From the NCBI GenBank assembly GCA_002733495.1, contig NVVV01000009.1:1-57768 (forward strand): a DNA stretch of 57,768 nt, in the 5' to 3' direction. Source of the DNA: Robiginitomaculum sp. GTDB lineage: Bacteria > Pseudomonadota > Alphaproteobacteria > Caulobacterales > Maricaulaceae. Numbering within the stretch: the first letter of the stretch is position 1; every line of letters starts with the position of its first letter. Positions 1 through 8,625 of the stretch are shown piece after piece. The notes below the pieces were generated by a model that did not search any database, was not told where the DNA came from, and was given only the letters and a program-made list of their open reading frames with translations. Position numbers and translations under genes: made by a program.

Positions 1-81
1 ATCGCAACACGCTATGAGCGGCTCTCACGAAATTACATGGCAATGCTTCAGCTCGTCGCCACCGTCATCTGGCTCAAATGA
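1..81 (+). CDS. C-terminal end of an IS5-family-like transposase (cut by window edge)
   Basis: The first 26 codons, open from the window edge to a TGA at 79-81, read IATRYERLSRNYMAMLQL followed by a hydrophobic end (VATVIWLK). This RYxxLxRNxxAMLxLxxxxxWL ending is typical of DDE transposases of the IS5 family (IS427-like group), where it closes the catalytic domain. The rest of the gene lies outside the window, so I cannot say whether the element is intact. The neighbouring short GC-rich end sequence supports an insertion sequence boundary here. Confidence 0.72.
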   Translation: MATRYERLSRNYMAMLQLVATVIWLK

Positions 82-95
82 TTGAGAACGCCCCC
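1..95 (+). mobile_element. Right end of an IS5-like insertion sequence
   Basis: The transposase stop (79-81) is followed within 14 bases by a GAGAACGCCCCC stretch (84-95) and then CTAG/TAGTTA. A GC-rich terminal repeat placed this close to the transposase stop, next to a TA-containing target, fits IS5-family ends. The left end is outside the window, so the inverted repeat and target duplication cannot be confirmed. Confidence 0.5.
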
Positions 96-127
96 TAGTT
101 AAACTTCCCCATATACAGGAGCTCAAT

Positions 128-691
128 GTGAGTGTTTACCCCTCTCTGAACGACCCGGCCTATCTGGAAGACCTGTTTTTGCGCTTCCCCCGTGGCACCG
201 GCCCGTTAATTGCCTTTCATGATGCAGTTTTGCGCAATGAAGACAGCCCGCTTTCCATTGCCGAGCGCGAGATTATTGCGGCGCTGGTTTCTGGCGTGAA
301 TGCCTGTGACTTTTGCTTTGGAGCGCACAAGACCATGGCCATGGCCTATGGCCTGCCCGAAGCCACTATCACGGCTTTGGTAGACGATATTGATAGTGCC
401 CCCATTGATGACAAGCTGAAGCCCCTTTTACATTATGTACGCAAGCTGACCCTGACACCGTCCAGAATGGTGCAAGCCGATGCGGAGGCAGTATTTGCCG
501 CAGGCTGGCCTGAAGAAGCGCTGCATGATGCGGTGCTGGTCTGCGCGCTGTTTAATTTCATGAACCGGGTACTGGATGGATCGGGCATTAGCCCCAAGCC
601 AACCTTTGAGAAACCCGATGGTGAAGCACTGGCGGTCCGGCGCAAGGGCACCTATAGCGGATGGGCGCGCGGGGCGGGTATAATTTCCTAA
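128..691 (+). CDS. AhpD-like / peroxidase-related carboxymuconolactone decarboxylase-fold protein
   Basis: A 187-residue cytosolic protein of the AhpD-like, peroxidase-related group. It carries the CxxCxxxH redox motif (C60, C63, H67) and a Glu twelve residues upstream (E48), the same spacing as the proton-relay Glu and catalytic cysteines of AhpD. It probably reduces peroxides or disulfide partners, but the physiological substrate is not evident. The start is GTG at 128: the overlapping ATG at 126 runs straight into TGA, and AGGAG at 117-121 is well spaced for GTG. It begins just downstream of the IS end, so its original promoter may have been displaced. Confidence 0.8.
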   Translation: MSVYPSLNDPAYLEDLFLRFPRGTGPLIAFHDAVLRNEDSPLSIAEREIIAALVSGVNACDFCFGAHKTMAMAYGLPEATITALVDDIDSAPIDDKLKPLLHYVRKLTLTPSRMVQADAEAVFAAGWPEEALHDAVLVCALFNFMNRVLDGSGISPKPTFEKPDGEALAVRRKGTYSGWARGAGIIS

Positions 692-736
692 GGTTAGCCC
701 CTAGGCAGACGGCACGGCATATGCATAGTCGCGTTT

Positions 737-1105
737 ATGTTTTCGCACGCATTCATACACCATAAACGATGGCTCCAGCTTGGGTTCTGGCTGACCCTGA
801 CTTTGGTGGTCGCACTCTCTTTGCGGCCAAACCCGGGGAACTTTCTAGACATCCATAATAGCGACAAGATCGAACATTTTGCCGCCTACTTTGCCTTGGG
901 GTTTTTGGTGGGTACCGGATGGTCTGTAAAAACCATACGCCCCTTATGGATCTCGCTTGTCGCTCTGATTGCCCTTGGTGGCGCGATCGAGCTGATCCAG
1001 GGCACGTCCTTTATTGGCCGCACCGCCTCCTGGTATGATTTACTGGCAGATGCCATTGGTGCCCTATTTGGCCTTATCGTCAGCAAAATACTCTGGCAGC
1101 GTTAA
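737..1105 (+). CDS. VanZ-like family membrane protein
   Basis: A 122-residue polytopic membrane protein with about four hydrophobic segments (roughly 15-29, 47-60, 71-86, 102-119). The DKxxHF motif at 43-48 after the first helix and a C-terminal Asp-Ala-rich helix (DLLADAIGALFG) are the signatures of VanZ-like proteins. Some VanZ relatives affect glycopeptide resistance or envelope stress, but most members, including stand-alone ones like this, have no known function. No convincing ribosome binding site precedes the ATG, so the start is less certain than the family call. Confidence 0.75.
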   Translation: MFSHAFIHHKRWLQLGFWLTLTLVVALSLRPNPGNFLDIHNSDKIEHFAAYFALGFLVGTGWSVKTIRPLWISLVALIALGGAIELIQGTSFIGRTASWYDLLADAIGALFGLIVSKILWQR

Positions 1106-1217
1106 GACCCGCGCCGCCCCTTAAACAGACTCGCACCAAACTTGCATACTTTCCTTCTGACTGTGCCGAATCTGGACACAGCGTAAGAAGAATGCGCGTG
1201 CAAATAATCAGGTTGTA

Positions 1218-2426
1218 ATGATGAGATTTTCGCTCTTACGCAAAGTAATACGTCAAACCACAGCCCTTGGCATTGTATCCGGGCTTATTGCTACACCTGC
1301 GTTTGCAGGAGCACCCGGGGCATCGCCCTTTGATCAATTGCCCAACGCCCGCGCCGGAGAATGCTTTGCCCGGGTGATGATCCCGGCGCAATATGAAACG
1401 CGCTATAAGGATGTTGTGGTTGATGAAGGCGGCGCGCGCATTCGCACCCAAGACGCCCGTTTTAGCACACAATCCGAGCAATTTTTGATCCGTGAGGCCG
1501 CTACACGCTTTGAAGTGCGCCAGCCTGTCTACAAGGCTGTATATGAAAAAATCATGGTGCGCCCAGCTTATGAACGTCTCGCCGTGGAAGAAGCGCAATA
1601 CCGCACCGTAACAGAAGAGGTACAAATTGCGCCGGCCCGTACAGCGTGGAAACCCGGCAAATCCCTGGCCGACTGGTCCGGGGTGAAAGCCACAAAAAAC
1701 AATCTCGGTGAGGTGTATTGTCTGGTGGAAATCCCCCCCGAAACCAAAACCGTGACAAAACGCGTTCAAATACGCCCGCAAAGTGCACATACCATCACCG
1801 TACCGCCGGTTTATCGCACCATCACCCGCCACGTTCTGGTGGACCCAGGCGGCGTGCGCGAAGTGCCGGTATCTGAACAATACACCACCATCACCACCCA
1901 AAAACTGGTTGAACAGGCGCGCACCTATCGAGAGCAGTATGCCCCAAGAACCGAGCGTATGGCCTATCGCGTAGAGATTGCCCCGGCGCGTTATCAATGG
2001 ATCAAGGTGTTGTGCAAAACCAACGCCACACCAAGCGCCATCACAGGCCTGCAATCACAATTGCAACAGCTTGGCTATTATCATGGCCAGAGAAACGGGA
2101 AGCTGGACCTGAAAACGGAAAACGCCGTGCGCAAATACCAACAGGCCGTTGGCATCCCCCATGGCGGCTATATGTCCTTAGATACCATGGCGGCGCTGCG
2201 CGAAGGGCGGCGCGTCCCGATTGCTCAGCAGGCCACAGCACATGCCGAGGCCTATGCCAGTGCCAGTGCCAGTGCCAGTGCCAGTGCCAGCTCTAGCGCC
2301 GTTACACAGACCTTCTACCCCAATGCGTCAACGCCTCATGAGACAATGATTTCGCGCACCGCCCCAATTGAATCTGCCCTGCCTTCACGAACAACAAAAC
2401 GTCTGCACTGGGTTGGTAAGCAATAG
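1218..2426 (+). CDS. Secreted peptidoglycan-binding domain protein with Tyr-rich repeats
   Basis: A 402-residue protein with a Sec signal peptide (about 1-29, ending TPAFA). Residues about 40-265 are built from degenerate repeats around Y(R/E/T)xVxxxVxxxPA, with evenly spaced tyrosines, prolines and valines. Residues about 272-330 form a PG_binding_1 domain (LQxxLxxLGYY...TxxAVRKYQ). The tail carries an Ala-Ser repeat (347-358) encoded by a perfect hexanucleotide run. It probably anchors to the periplasmic cell wall. It converges on the small lipoprotein gene with three bases between stops. No catalytic domain is visible. Confidence 0.75.
   Translation: MMRFSLLRKVIRQTTALGIVSGLIATPAFAGAPGASPFDQLPNARAGECFARVMIPAQYETRYKDVVVDEGGARIRTQDARFSTQSEQFLIREAATRFEVRQPVYKAVYEKIMVRPAYERLAVEEAQYRTVTEEVQIAPARTAWKPGKSLADWSGVKATKNNLGEVYCLVEIPPETKTVTKRVQIRPQSAHTITVPPVYRTITRHVLVDPGGVREVPVSEQYTTITTQKLVEQARTYREQYAPRTERMAYRVEIAPARYQWIKVLCKTNATPSAITGLQSQLQQLGYYHGQRNGKLDLKTENAVRKYQQAVGIPHGGYMSLDTMAALREGRRVPIAQQATAHAEAYASASASASASASSSAVTQTFYPNASTPHETMISRTAPIESALPSRTTKRLHWVGKQ
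2256..2291 (+). repeat. Hexanucleotide microsatellite (GCCAGT)5 plus GCCAGC within a coding region
   Basis: Five exact GCCAGT copies (2256-2285) and one GCCAGC (2286-2291) encode alternating Ala-Ser near the end of the peptidoglycan-binding protein. The unit is a multiple of three, so copy-number changes would alter linker length without shifting frame. Confidence 0.9.
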
Positions 2427-2429
2427 GCT

Positions 2430-2624
2430 CTATTTTTTCTTCTTTTTTGTGACGGTTTTCTTGATCACTTTGGCACTACGGCCAATCACTTTTGCCGTAC
2501 CCTTGCCAATGGCGCCGGTGGCCGAGGCTGCGCCACTAACCAATTGCACACCGGAACTGACGGTAGAACATCCGCCCAGTGCCAGAGCGCTGCAAACGAT
2601 CAGTACCAGAGATTTACGCATCAT
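2430..2624 (-). CDS. Small lipoprotein with lysine-rich tail
   Basis: A 64-residue predicted lipoprotein. An N-terminal signal ends in a lipobox (ALGGC), so lipidation of the Cys near residue 19 is expected. A short Gly/Ala/Ser/Val segment follows, and the protein ends in repeated KK and a run of five lysines. A GAGGA motif precedes the tandem ATG codons. It resembles the small basic lipoproteins common in Proteobacteria, whose function is unknown. The basic tail could contact LPS phosphate or nucleic acid, but that is only inference. Confidence 0.7.
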   Translation of the reverse strand: MMRKSLVLIVCSALALGGCSTVSSGVQLVSGAASATGAIGKGTAKVIGRSAKVIKKTVTKKKKK

Positions 2625-2693
2625 TTCATCCTCGTTCAGCGCCTTAATAGACCTTTGGCATTAAGGATTAATGAGGGCCAAGGTCAGGCCTAG

Positions 2694-4016
2694 TCAGCGA
2701 TCTATCTTTACCGGAATTGGCACATCTGCATGTAGATGCACATCGCGTTGCGGATAGGGGAAATCGATACCATTTTTCTTAAAGCTGTCCCAGATTTTCA
2801 ATAAAACTTCGCTGGAAATATTGCTAACGCCATTTTCTGCATCCCTGATCCAGAAGCGCAATTCCAGATCAACCGAACTGTCGCCAAAATTCTTCAAAAG
2901 GCAGGCTGGCTTGGGCGAGCGCAGCACCCGGGGCACCTCGTCCATACAGGCAATGGCCAGCGCGATCGCCTTGTGTACATCGGCCCCATAGGCAATGCCC
3001 ACCGGGCGTTTGACCCGCACTTCGGGTGTTGAAAATGACCAATTGACCACCTTGCCCGTGACAAAACTCTCATTGGGTATGAGGTGTTCCTTGCGATCGC
3101 GGGTAACCACCGAGGTATAACGCAGGCCCAGCGAGCTGATCCGGCCATAGGTGTCGTCGACCTCGATCACATCACCGGGTTTGATGGAGCGATCCATCAA
3201 CAGGATAATGCCCGAAATAAAATTGGCAAAAATGCGCTGCAAACCAAAACCGATACCAAAGCTGAGCGCACCGCCGATAATGGCCAGTGATGACAAATCA
3301 AAGCCCATGCGCGTCATAGTGATCAGCACCGCCACAGTCAGCAAAGTGACCTGCACCGCCTTTGATAAAAGCAAGCGGATTGAGGGCGTCAGGCTGGGCA
3401 GGGTGTTAATGCGCTGGCGCAAGACCCGTGACAGCCAACTGGCCAGCCACAATAAAATACTGGCCAGAATGATGCCATCCAGCATTAAAAGGACTGAAAA
3501 GTCTTTTGTGCCGATCTTGAAGCCCAAAGGTGTGCCCAAAAAGTTTGTCACCGGACCGATCATGCCAAATATGTTCAGGGCCGCCAGCGCCCAGGCGATA
3601 TTGGCCACTGTTTTGGCCCAGAATGGCTCGGCAATCAGATTAGAGATCAGTCGGATCAGTATCCATGCCCCGGTGAGCGAGCCTAAAATGCGCACCAAAG
3701 CCACCGGACGCTCGCCAAGTTGCAAGGCATATTGCGCCGCCACAAGCGCGATAAACAACAGGATCGCCCGGGCTAACGGGGCCAGATATGGCCTCAGCGG
3801 GGCCAAAAACCGTTTCAGTTTTTCATGCTGGACCAAATGACGGGCCACTGCCTTCACATGGGGAGAAAGCACAAAGGCAAAAAGCAAAGCCAGCGCGATT
3901 GCCCCGGCTTGCACTGCCATATCCAGGCTGAGCAGGCTGTCTTGCGCCCAGCTAAGCGCCTTGCGGGCCAGCGCTTCGCTTTGCCGCGTTAGGTCTTCAA
4001 TATCCTTGGTTTGCAT
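2694..4016 (-). CDS. MscS-family mechanosensitive ion channel
   Basis: A 440-residue inner-membrane protein. Several transmembrane segments occupy about residues 35-225. The pore-lining helix is Gly/Ala-rich (IIGGALSFGIGFGLQ), and the MscS beta domain follows (GDVIEVDDTYGRI, then LIPNESF), with a C-terminal cytoplasmic alpha/beta domain. The family releases small solutes on hypo-osmotic shock. The extra N-terminal helices make it longer than E. coli MscS (286 residues), placing it in the YbdG/YnaI-like medium class. It stands alone on its strand. Confidence 0.88.
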   Translation of the reverse strand: MQTKDIEDLTRQSEALARKALSWAQDSLLSLDMAVQAGAIALALLFAFVLSPHVKAVARHLVQHEKLKRFLAPLRPYLAPLARAILLFIALVAAQYALQLGERPVALVRILGSLTGAWILIRLISNLIAEPFWAKTVANIAWALAALNIFGMIGPVTNFLGTPLGFKIGTKDFSVLLMLDGIILASILLWLASWLSRVLRQRINTLPSLTPSIRLLLSKAVQVTLLTVAVLITMTRMGFDLSSLAIIGGALSFGIGFGLQRIFANFISGIILLMDRSIKPGDVIEVDDTYGRISSLGLRYTSVVTRDRKEHLIPNESFVTGKVVNWSFSTPEVRVKRPVGIAYGADVHKAIALAIACMDEVPRVLRSPKPACLLKNFGDSSVDLELRFWIRDAENGVSNISSEVLLKIWDSFKKNGIDFPYPQRDVHLHADVPIPVKIDR

Positions 4017-4111
4017 AGCGCAACCCTAACCCGCTGCCCCCGCCTGTGTCGATCACAAAGGCACAGGTTTTTTCCCTATCCGCGCCGGGGCCGCTTTGTT
4101 AGTCTGCCTGA

Positions 4112-4894
4112 ATGAAATACATGTTTACCCTTACACTTCTGATCGCTTTGATCAGCGCCGTGTCGGCGCAGACACAAAGCCTGAGCGATATTGAACGCGC
4201 CTATAATGGTGGAGAGTATGAATACGCCATCATGCTGGGCCATAAAAACGCCAGTGCCCAAGCCCTGGTTCTGGCCGCCCGGGCCAGGCTGGCACTCATT
4301 GATCTGGGGCAGAGCGGTCAGCGCAAAACCGATGCCAAAGCGGCCTTAAAAGATGCCGAAGCGGCAATTGATCTTGATCCCGAAAACGCCGAGGCATACC
4401 TGATGAAGGTCGCGGCGCTGGGCATGCTGGCGCGTCATATGAGCAAACTGAAAAGCTTTCGCAAAGGCATTGCCCCCAAAAGCCGCCGCCTTCTGGAAGA
4501 GGCCCAAAGGCTGGACCCGCAATCCGCCTGGGCCCAGGCCATGATGGGCATGTGGCATTTGGAAATCCTTCGCCGGGGCGGCACCTTTGGGGCACGCGTG
4601 ACCGGAGCCAAAGCCAGTGAGGGGGCGAAGAACTGCGGGAAAATTCAGCAGAGCACAGGTTTTGATATAGGCATGGGCGTGCAATGCGGGTTGGCCCTTT
4701 TGCACACCGATGGCTTTGAGGATCAGGCCGTTACAATCCTCCGCCAAACCTGCAAGGCTGATGATGCGGACATTGCCTATGATCGCGCCATGAAAGAACG
4801 GGCCATTGAAATTCTGGATATTCTGGATACCGACGGGCTAAAGGCCGCACGTAAACGCGCCCTTTATTATCTGAACGGCAAAGCTTCAAAATGA
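4112..4894 (+). CDS. Secreted TPR-like protein
   Basis: A 260-residue protein with a Sec signal peptide (about 1-20, ending SAVSA) followed by helical repeats. A segment near 80-100 (AEAAIDLDPENAEAYLMKVAAL) and one near 128-150 (EAQRLDPQSAWAQAMMG) match tetratricopeptide helices. It is presumably periplasmic and mediates protein contacts; no enzymatic motif is seen. The stop overlaps the moeB start (ATGA at 4891-4894), so the two are translationally coupled, although a functional link between a periplasmic TPR protein and a cytosolic adenylyltransferase is not obvious. Confidence 0.7.
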   Translation: MKYMFTLTLLIALISAVSAQTQSLSDIERAYNGGEYEYAIMLGHKNASAQALVLAARARLALIDLGQSGQRKTDAKAALKDAEAAIDLDPENAEAYLMKVAALGMLARHMSKLKSFRKGIAPKSRRLLEEAQRLDPQSAWAQAMMGMWHLEILRRGGTFGARVTGAKASEGAKNCGKIQQSTGFDIGMGVQCGLALLHTDGFEDQAVTILRQTCKADDADIAYDRAMKERAIEILDILDTDGLKAARKRALYYLNGKASK

Positions 4895-5631
4895 CTCCGG
4901 ACTATGTAGAACGCTATGCGCGCCATCTGGTTCTTAAAGATATTGGCGGACCGGGCCAGAATAAGCTGCGCGATGCCAAAGTGCTCATCATCGGGGCCGG
5001 CGGCCTTGGTGCCCCTGCGGCGCTTTATCTGGCGGCGGCGGGTATTGGCACGCTGGGCCTGATGGATGATGACCGGGTCTCGCTATCCAATTTACAACGC
5101 CAGGTGCTCTTTACCTCAGATGATGTTGGCCGCCCCAAAACCCAGGCCGCAGCCAGTCGCCTGCGCGCCCTAAACCCGGATACTGACTTTGCTTTGCATC
5201 AGGGCCGCTTTGATGAGAGTCAAAAAGGTATTTTGACGGGTTATGATCTGGTGCTGGACGGGACCGATAATTTTACCGCCCGCTTTGCCATTAATGCCGC
5301 CTGCCACCGTCTTGGCAAACCGTTGGTATCAGGCGCGGCCATTGGCTTTGAGGGGCAGCTTGCCTGCTTTCATTCACACAAGGGCCAGACCCCGTGTTAT
5401 CGCTGTCTGGTGCCCACCATGCCGCACGAGGGTGACACCTGCGAAAGCATTGGTGTGATCGGGGCGCTGACCGGCATAATTGGCTCGATGATGGCCTTAG
5501 AGGCCATCAAGATCATTACCGGCGCCGGCGATCCGCTTTACGGGCGGTTGATGATTTTTGATGGTCTGGCAGGGTCAGGCCGCACCCTTGGCTTGCCCAA
5601 GGATCCGGCCTGCCCGGTTTGCAGCGCCTAA
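4891..5631 (+). CDS. moeB: Molybdopterin-synthase adenylyltransferase (MoeB/ThiF family)
   Basis: A 246-residue E1-like enzyme that adenylates the C-terminal Gly of a ubiquitin-like sulfur carrier (MoaD, or ThiS in ThiF relatives). Visible features are the nucleotide-binding GAGGLG (35-40), the DxDxVxxSNLQRQ-type adenylation region (DDDRVSLSNLQRQ), DGTDNF, two zinc-binding pairs (CYRC and C-terminal CPVC), and the DTC loop with the conserved Cys. The length matches MoeB without a rhodanese domain. The sulfur carrier gene is not in the window, so MoeB versus ThiF cannot be settled from context. Confidence 0.85.
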   Translation: MTPDYVERYARHLVLKDIGGPGQNKLRDAKVLIIGAGGLGAPAALYLAAAGIGTLGLMDDDRVSLSNLQRQVLFTSDDVGRPKTQAAASRLRALNPDTDFALHQGRFDESQKGILTGYDLVLDGTDNFTARFAINAACHRLGKPLVSGAAIGFEGQLACFHSHKGQTPCYRCLVPTMPHEGDTCESIGVIGALTGIIGSMMALEAIKIITGAGDPLYGRLMIFDGLAGSGRTLGLPKDPACPVCSA

Positions 5632-5633
5632 GG

Positions 5634-6548
5634 TCAGGACTTGGACAAATCCCCATAGACAATCCGCACAATCCGTTCAGGCTTCATAAAGCCGCCGCCC
5701 CATTTTTCGTTAAGAGCTGAAAGCGGGTCTGCCGCCACGGCGTCTTCAACGCTTTTGCCCTCTGCAATGGTCTTCAAAATGGCGCCACGGACTGCCTTTA
5801 ACATGGCCAAAGTATCTTCCAGATCCGCCTTATTGGCCAACGGCCCGTGGCCCGGAATAATTTTGGTTTTGTCGGTAACCAGAGCCAACGCCCGTTCCTG
5901 TGCGGCGATCACACCATTGATGGAACCGCCCGTGCCCGTATCAATAAAGGGGTACATTTTGTTGAAAAAGACATCGCCCATATGCAGCACATCGGCCTGT
6001 TCAAAATACACCATGGCATCGCCATCGGTATGGGCATTATTGACGTGGAATATGTGGATGTCCTGGCCATTTTGGTAAAAACTGATTTCATCAGAAAAGG
6101 TAATGACCGGCAGGGCAATTGCTGGTGCCGCCGTTGTTTTCATATCAAAGGCTTTGATAAACTGATCCTTGGACAGACGCATCCGCACATTATTATGGGC
6201 CACGATAATGGCCCCGCCTTTGCCGAAATTTTCATTGCCGCCTGCATGATCACCATGCCAGTGGGTGTTGACCAGAAAACGCACAGAATTATCACTGACC
6301 TTATCTATGGCCGTTTGAATTTTAGTTGATAGTGGCGCAAACTGATCATCAATCAAAAACGCCCCGTCTTTGCCTGTGCTCAGGCCCAGATTGCCGCCAG
6401 AGCCCACCATCATGTAAATCCCGCTGCCAAGATCAGTGGTTATTATCTGCACCTTGGCAAAACGTTCGTCCTGCGCATGGGCGGGCGCAGCGGCCAGCCC
6501 CATCAAACACACACCCGCAAAAGCGGCAGTAAAAGCTGTTCTTATCAT
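5634..6548 (-). CDS. Periplasmic metallo-beta-lactamase-fold hydrolase
   Basis: A protein of about 304 residues with a Sec signal peptide (MIRTAFTAAFAG..., cleavage after AHA). The metal-binding HWHGDH motif (HxHxDH) follows a VNTH strand, and further ligands are seen at IPGHGP and in the THxDGD region. The fold covers beta-lactamases, quinoprotein-relay-type SoxH hydrolases and others; the substrate cannot be told. I place the start at 6548 because AAGGAAA lies seven bases upstream and it begins a clean signal peptide; an in-frame ATG at 6593 would put 15 odd residues in front. It converges on moeB with two bases between stops. Confidence 0.82.
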   Translation of the reverse strand: MIRTAFTAAFAGVCLMGLAAAPAHAQDERFAKVQIITTDLGSGIYMMVGSGGNLGLSTGKDGAFLIDDQFAPLSTKIQTAIDKVSDNSVRFLVNTHWHGDHAGGNENFGKGGAIIVAHNNVRMRLSKDQFIKAFDMKTTAAPAIALPVITFSDEISFYQNGQDIHIFHVNNAHTDGDAMVYFEQADVLHMGDVFFNKMYPFIDTGTGGSINGVIAAQERALALVTDKTKIIPGHGPLANKADLEDTLAMLKAVRGAILKTIAEGKSVEDAVAADPLSALNEKWGGGFMKPERIVRIVYGDLSKS

Positions 6549-6629
6549 AATGATTTCCTTTTGGACTTTGTACGCCCAGCTTAGTATCCGCACATGCCCT
6601 GTGTGATCACAAAATCGTGAGAATGCTTG

Positions 6630-7613
6630 TCATGTCAGTTCCACAATGACCCGGTCCGGCGGGCGATGCCCGTCCTCAAAAGCCTTGATATTGATGATCA
6701 TTTTTTCGCCCATGGCAATGCGGGCCTCGATGGTGGACGAGCCCATATGCGGCAGTGCCACAACACAATCAAGTTTCAGGAGGCGCGGGTCAACCTTGGG
6801 TTCATGCTCATAAACATCAAGGCCTGCCCCGGCCAAACGTCCCGCTTCCAGCAAATCTGCAAGGGCGGTTTCATCCAGAACGTCACCGCGCGAAGTGTTG
6901 ACCAGGAAGGCGTGGGCAGGCAATTTCATCAAGCGCTCACGCGACAGCAAATGGTACGTTTGTGGGGTTTTTGGGCAATTGATCGAGATGATGTCCATTT
7001 GCGCCAGCATAGCATCCAGATCTTCCCACCAGAGCGCGCCCAGATCCTTTTCGATGGCCGCGCTGACCCGATTGCGGTTGTGATAATGCACTTCCAGCCC
7101 AAAGGCTTTGGCGCGCCGCGCCAAAGCCTGACCAATGCGGCCCATGCCCACAATGCCCAGCTTTTTGCCACCAATGCTGTGGCCCATCATCCAGGTGGGG
7201 GCCCAGCCCGCAAACCCGCCAGCGCGCATTACACGCGCTCCTTCGGCTAGGCGTCGCGGCACCGCCAAAATCAATGCCATGGCAAGATCAGCGGTATCTT
7301 CGGTCAGCACGCCGGGCGTATTGGTAACGGTAATACCGGCTTTGACCGCCGCCTCCAGATCAATATGGTCAACACCGGCACCATAATTGGTAATGATCTT
7401 GAGCCGCCCGGCGCCAGCCTCAATCACTGCAGCATCAATGGTGTCTGTCACAGTTGGGGACAACACTTCGCAATTGGCCGCCGCCGTTTTTAGTTCGTCA
7501 TGGCTGAAAGGTGTATCTGTGAGGTTAAGCTGCGCTTCAAAAAGCGTGTTCAGACGGTCCTGCACAGGCTCTGGCAGTCGCCGCGTTACAATTACCTTGG
7601 TTCTCTTGGTCAT
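6630..7613 (-). CDS. D-isomer 2-hydroxyacid dehydrogenase (glyoxylate/hydroxypyruvate reductase type)
   Basis: A 327-residue NAD(P)-dependent dehydrogenase. Evidence is the Rossmann motif GMGRIG near the centre, the NCPKTxxTYHL strand, the catalytic Arg in NTSRGDVLDE, the Glu in DVYEHEP, and the His in LPHMGSST. The order and spacing match glyoxylate reductase (GyaR/GhrB-like), which reduces glyoxylate or hydroxypyruvate to the D-hydroxyacid in the cytosol. Substrate specificity within the superfamily is not readable from sequence alone. It is divergent from the SH3 lipoprotein gene across about 50 bases. Confidence 0.85.
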   Translation of the reverse strand: MTKRTKVIVTRRLPEPVQDRLNTLFEAQLNLTDTPFSHDELKTAAANCEVLSPTVTDTIDAAVIEAGAGRLKIITNYGAGVDHIDLEAAVKAGITVTNTPGVLTEDTADLAMALILAVPRRLAEGARVMRAGGFAGWAPTWMMGHSIGGKKLGIVGMGRIGQALARRAKAFGLEVHYHNRNRVSAAIEKDLGALWWEDLDAMLAQMDIISINCPKTPQTYHLLSRERLMKLPAHAFLVNTSRGDVLDETALADLLEAGRLAGAGLDVYEHEPKVDPRLLKLDCVVALPHMGSSTIEARIAMGEKMIINIKAFEDGHRPPDRVIVELT

Positions 7614-7663
7614 GATGATTAAACTCGTTTAATTCTGTCCTGCAAGCAAGGGGCTTTTGCCAC

Positions 7664-8185
7664 GTGCCCAATTTTATTTCCCAATATTTGCCACAGCGAT
7701 TGCGGCTCTGTGCGGCTTGTTTGGGCGCGCTTGTCCTGATCGCATCCTGCGGACAAAACACGCAGAGCAAAGCCACCGCCGAAGTGCCATATTTTGCCAA
7801 CCTTCGCCCGGACGAAGCCTGGGGTCGCCGTGGCCCCTCCTATAAACAGCCCGTTTTGTGGGAATACCGACGCCGGGGCCTGCCTTTGCTGGTCGTCGAT
7901 AAAACCACTTTCTGGCGTCAGGTGCGTGACCCGGAAGGAGATCTCGTCTGGATGCACAAATCCCTTTTGTCGCGAAACCGCATCGTCATGATCAAGGCCA
8001 AGGCCCCGATCCCGCTTTACCGGGCCATGGGCGAGGACCAGACCGTGATTGCCTATGCCGACCCGATGGCGCTTTTACAGCTCGGCCCATGCCAGGAACA
8101 AAGATGCCAGTTAAGGCAAGGGAATATCAGGGGCTGGGCAGAGCGCTCTGCCTTGTGGGGCGTTGATATTCCGCCCAATCTTTAA
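7664..8185 (+). CDS. SH3-domain lipoprotein-like secreted protein
   Basis: A 173-residue protein with a hydrophobic leader ending in a lipobox-like IASC, then two short beta-rich SH3_4-type segments: GLPLLVVDKTTFWRQVRD...GxxVWMHKS, and a second with PIPLYR, GDPM-like and RGWAERSALWG. Such proteins, each with two bacterial SH3-like modules, are common in Alphaproteobacteria and presumably bind cell-wall material. The start is GTG at 7664. Its stop overlaps the end of the convergent irr gene by four bases. Confidence 0.7.
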   Translation: MPNFISQYLPQRLRLCAACLGALVLIASCGQNTQSKATAEVPYFANLRPDEAWGRRGPSYKQPVLWEYRRRGLPLLVVDKTTFWRQVRDPEGDLVWMHKSLLSRNRIVMIKAKAPIPLYRAMGEDQTVIAYADPMALLQLGPCQEQRCQLRQGNIRGWAERSALWGVDIPPNL

Positions 8186-8625
8186 CTGCGAATACGCACC
8201 AGCAAATCAACACTGCATAGAATTGCCCCTTTGGGCAAGGGCGGCAATTTCAGATCTTTGAGCAGGTCATCATGAATATTGATCAGTTCGCCTGTGCTTT
8301 CATCATAAAAATGATAATGCTCCTCAGGGTTTGTATCAAAATAAACCTTTGTGGAATCAGTTGCGATCTGCCGGATGATCCCGGCTTTGGTAAAAGAATG
8401 CAGGGTATTATAAACCGTTGCCAGCGACACCTTGCAACCAGCTTTTATTGAGCGTGCATAAAGTTCCTCAGCGGTAGTATGGCGATACGTGCCCTTACAA
8501 AACAGCAAGCATGTCAGAATTACCCGTTGCGCCGTGGGCCGTAAACCTGCCGCTACCAATACCGCAACCGCTCGTTCATTGCTCAGCGTTTGCTCGGGGC
8601 AGTCCATACATTTTTGATCGGTCAT
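8182..8625 (-). CDS. irr: Fur-family regulator of the Irr (iron response regulator) type
   Basis: A 147-residue winged-helix regulator. The N-terminal half carries the Fur DNA-binding domain (GLRPTAQRVIL, then SLATVYNTLHSFTKAGII), and the dimerisation half has TKVYFDTNPEEHYHFYDE. In rhizobial Irr the corresponding HHH heme motif senses heme; here it reads HYH. Irr represses or activates iron and heme genes when heme is scarce. An AAGGAG ribosome binding site lies seven bases upstream. It is divergent from fabA, the arrangement seen in many Alphaproteobacteria. No full ICE-type palindrome was spotted in the shared upstream region. Confidence 0.85.
   Translation of the reverse strand: MTDQKCMDCPEQTLSNERAVAVLVAAGLRPTAQRVILTCLLFCKGTYRHTTAEELYARSIKAGCKVSLATVYNTLHSFTKAGIIRQIATDSTKVYFDTNPEEHYHFYDESTGELINIHDDLLKDLKLPPLPKGAILCSVDLLVRIRS

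Noticed and set aside
1236..2054. A 272-codon open frame antisense to the peptidoglycan-binding gene
   Set aside because: It is a shadow frame in a GC-biased gene; composition is His/Gly/Phe-rich without domain pattern, and no ribosome binding site leads it.
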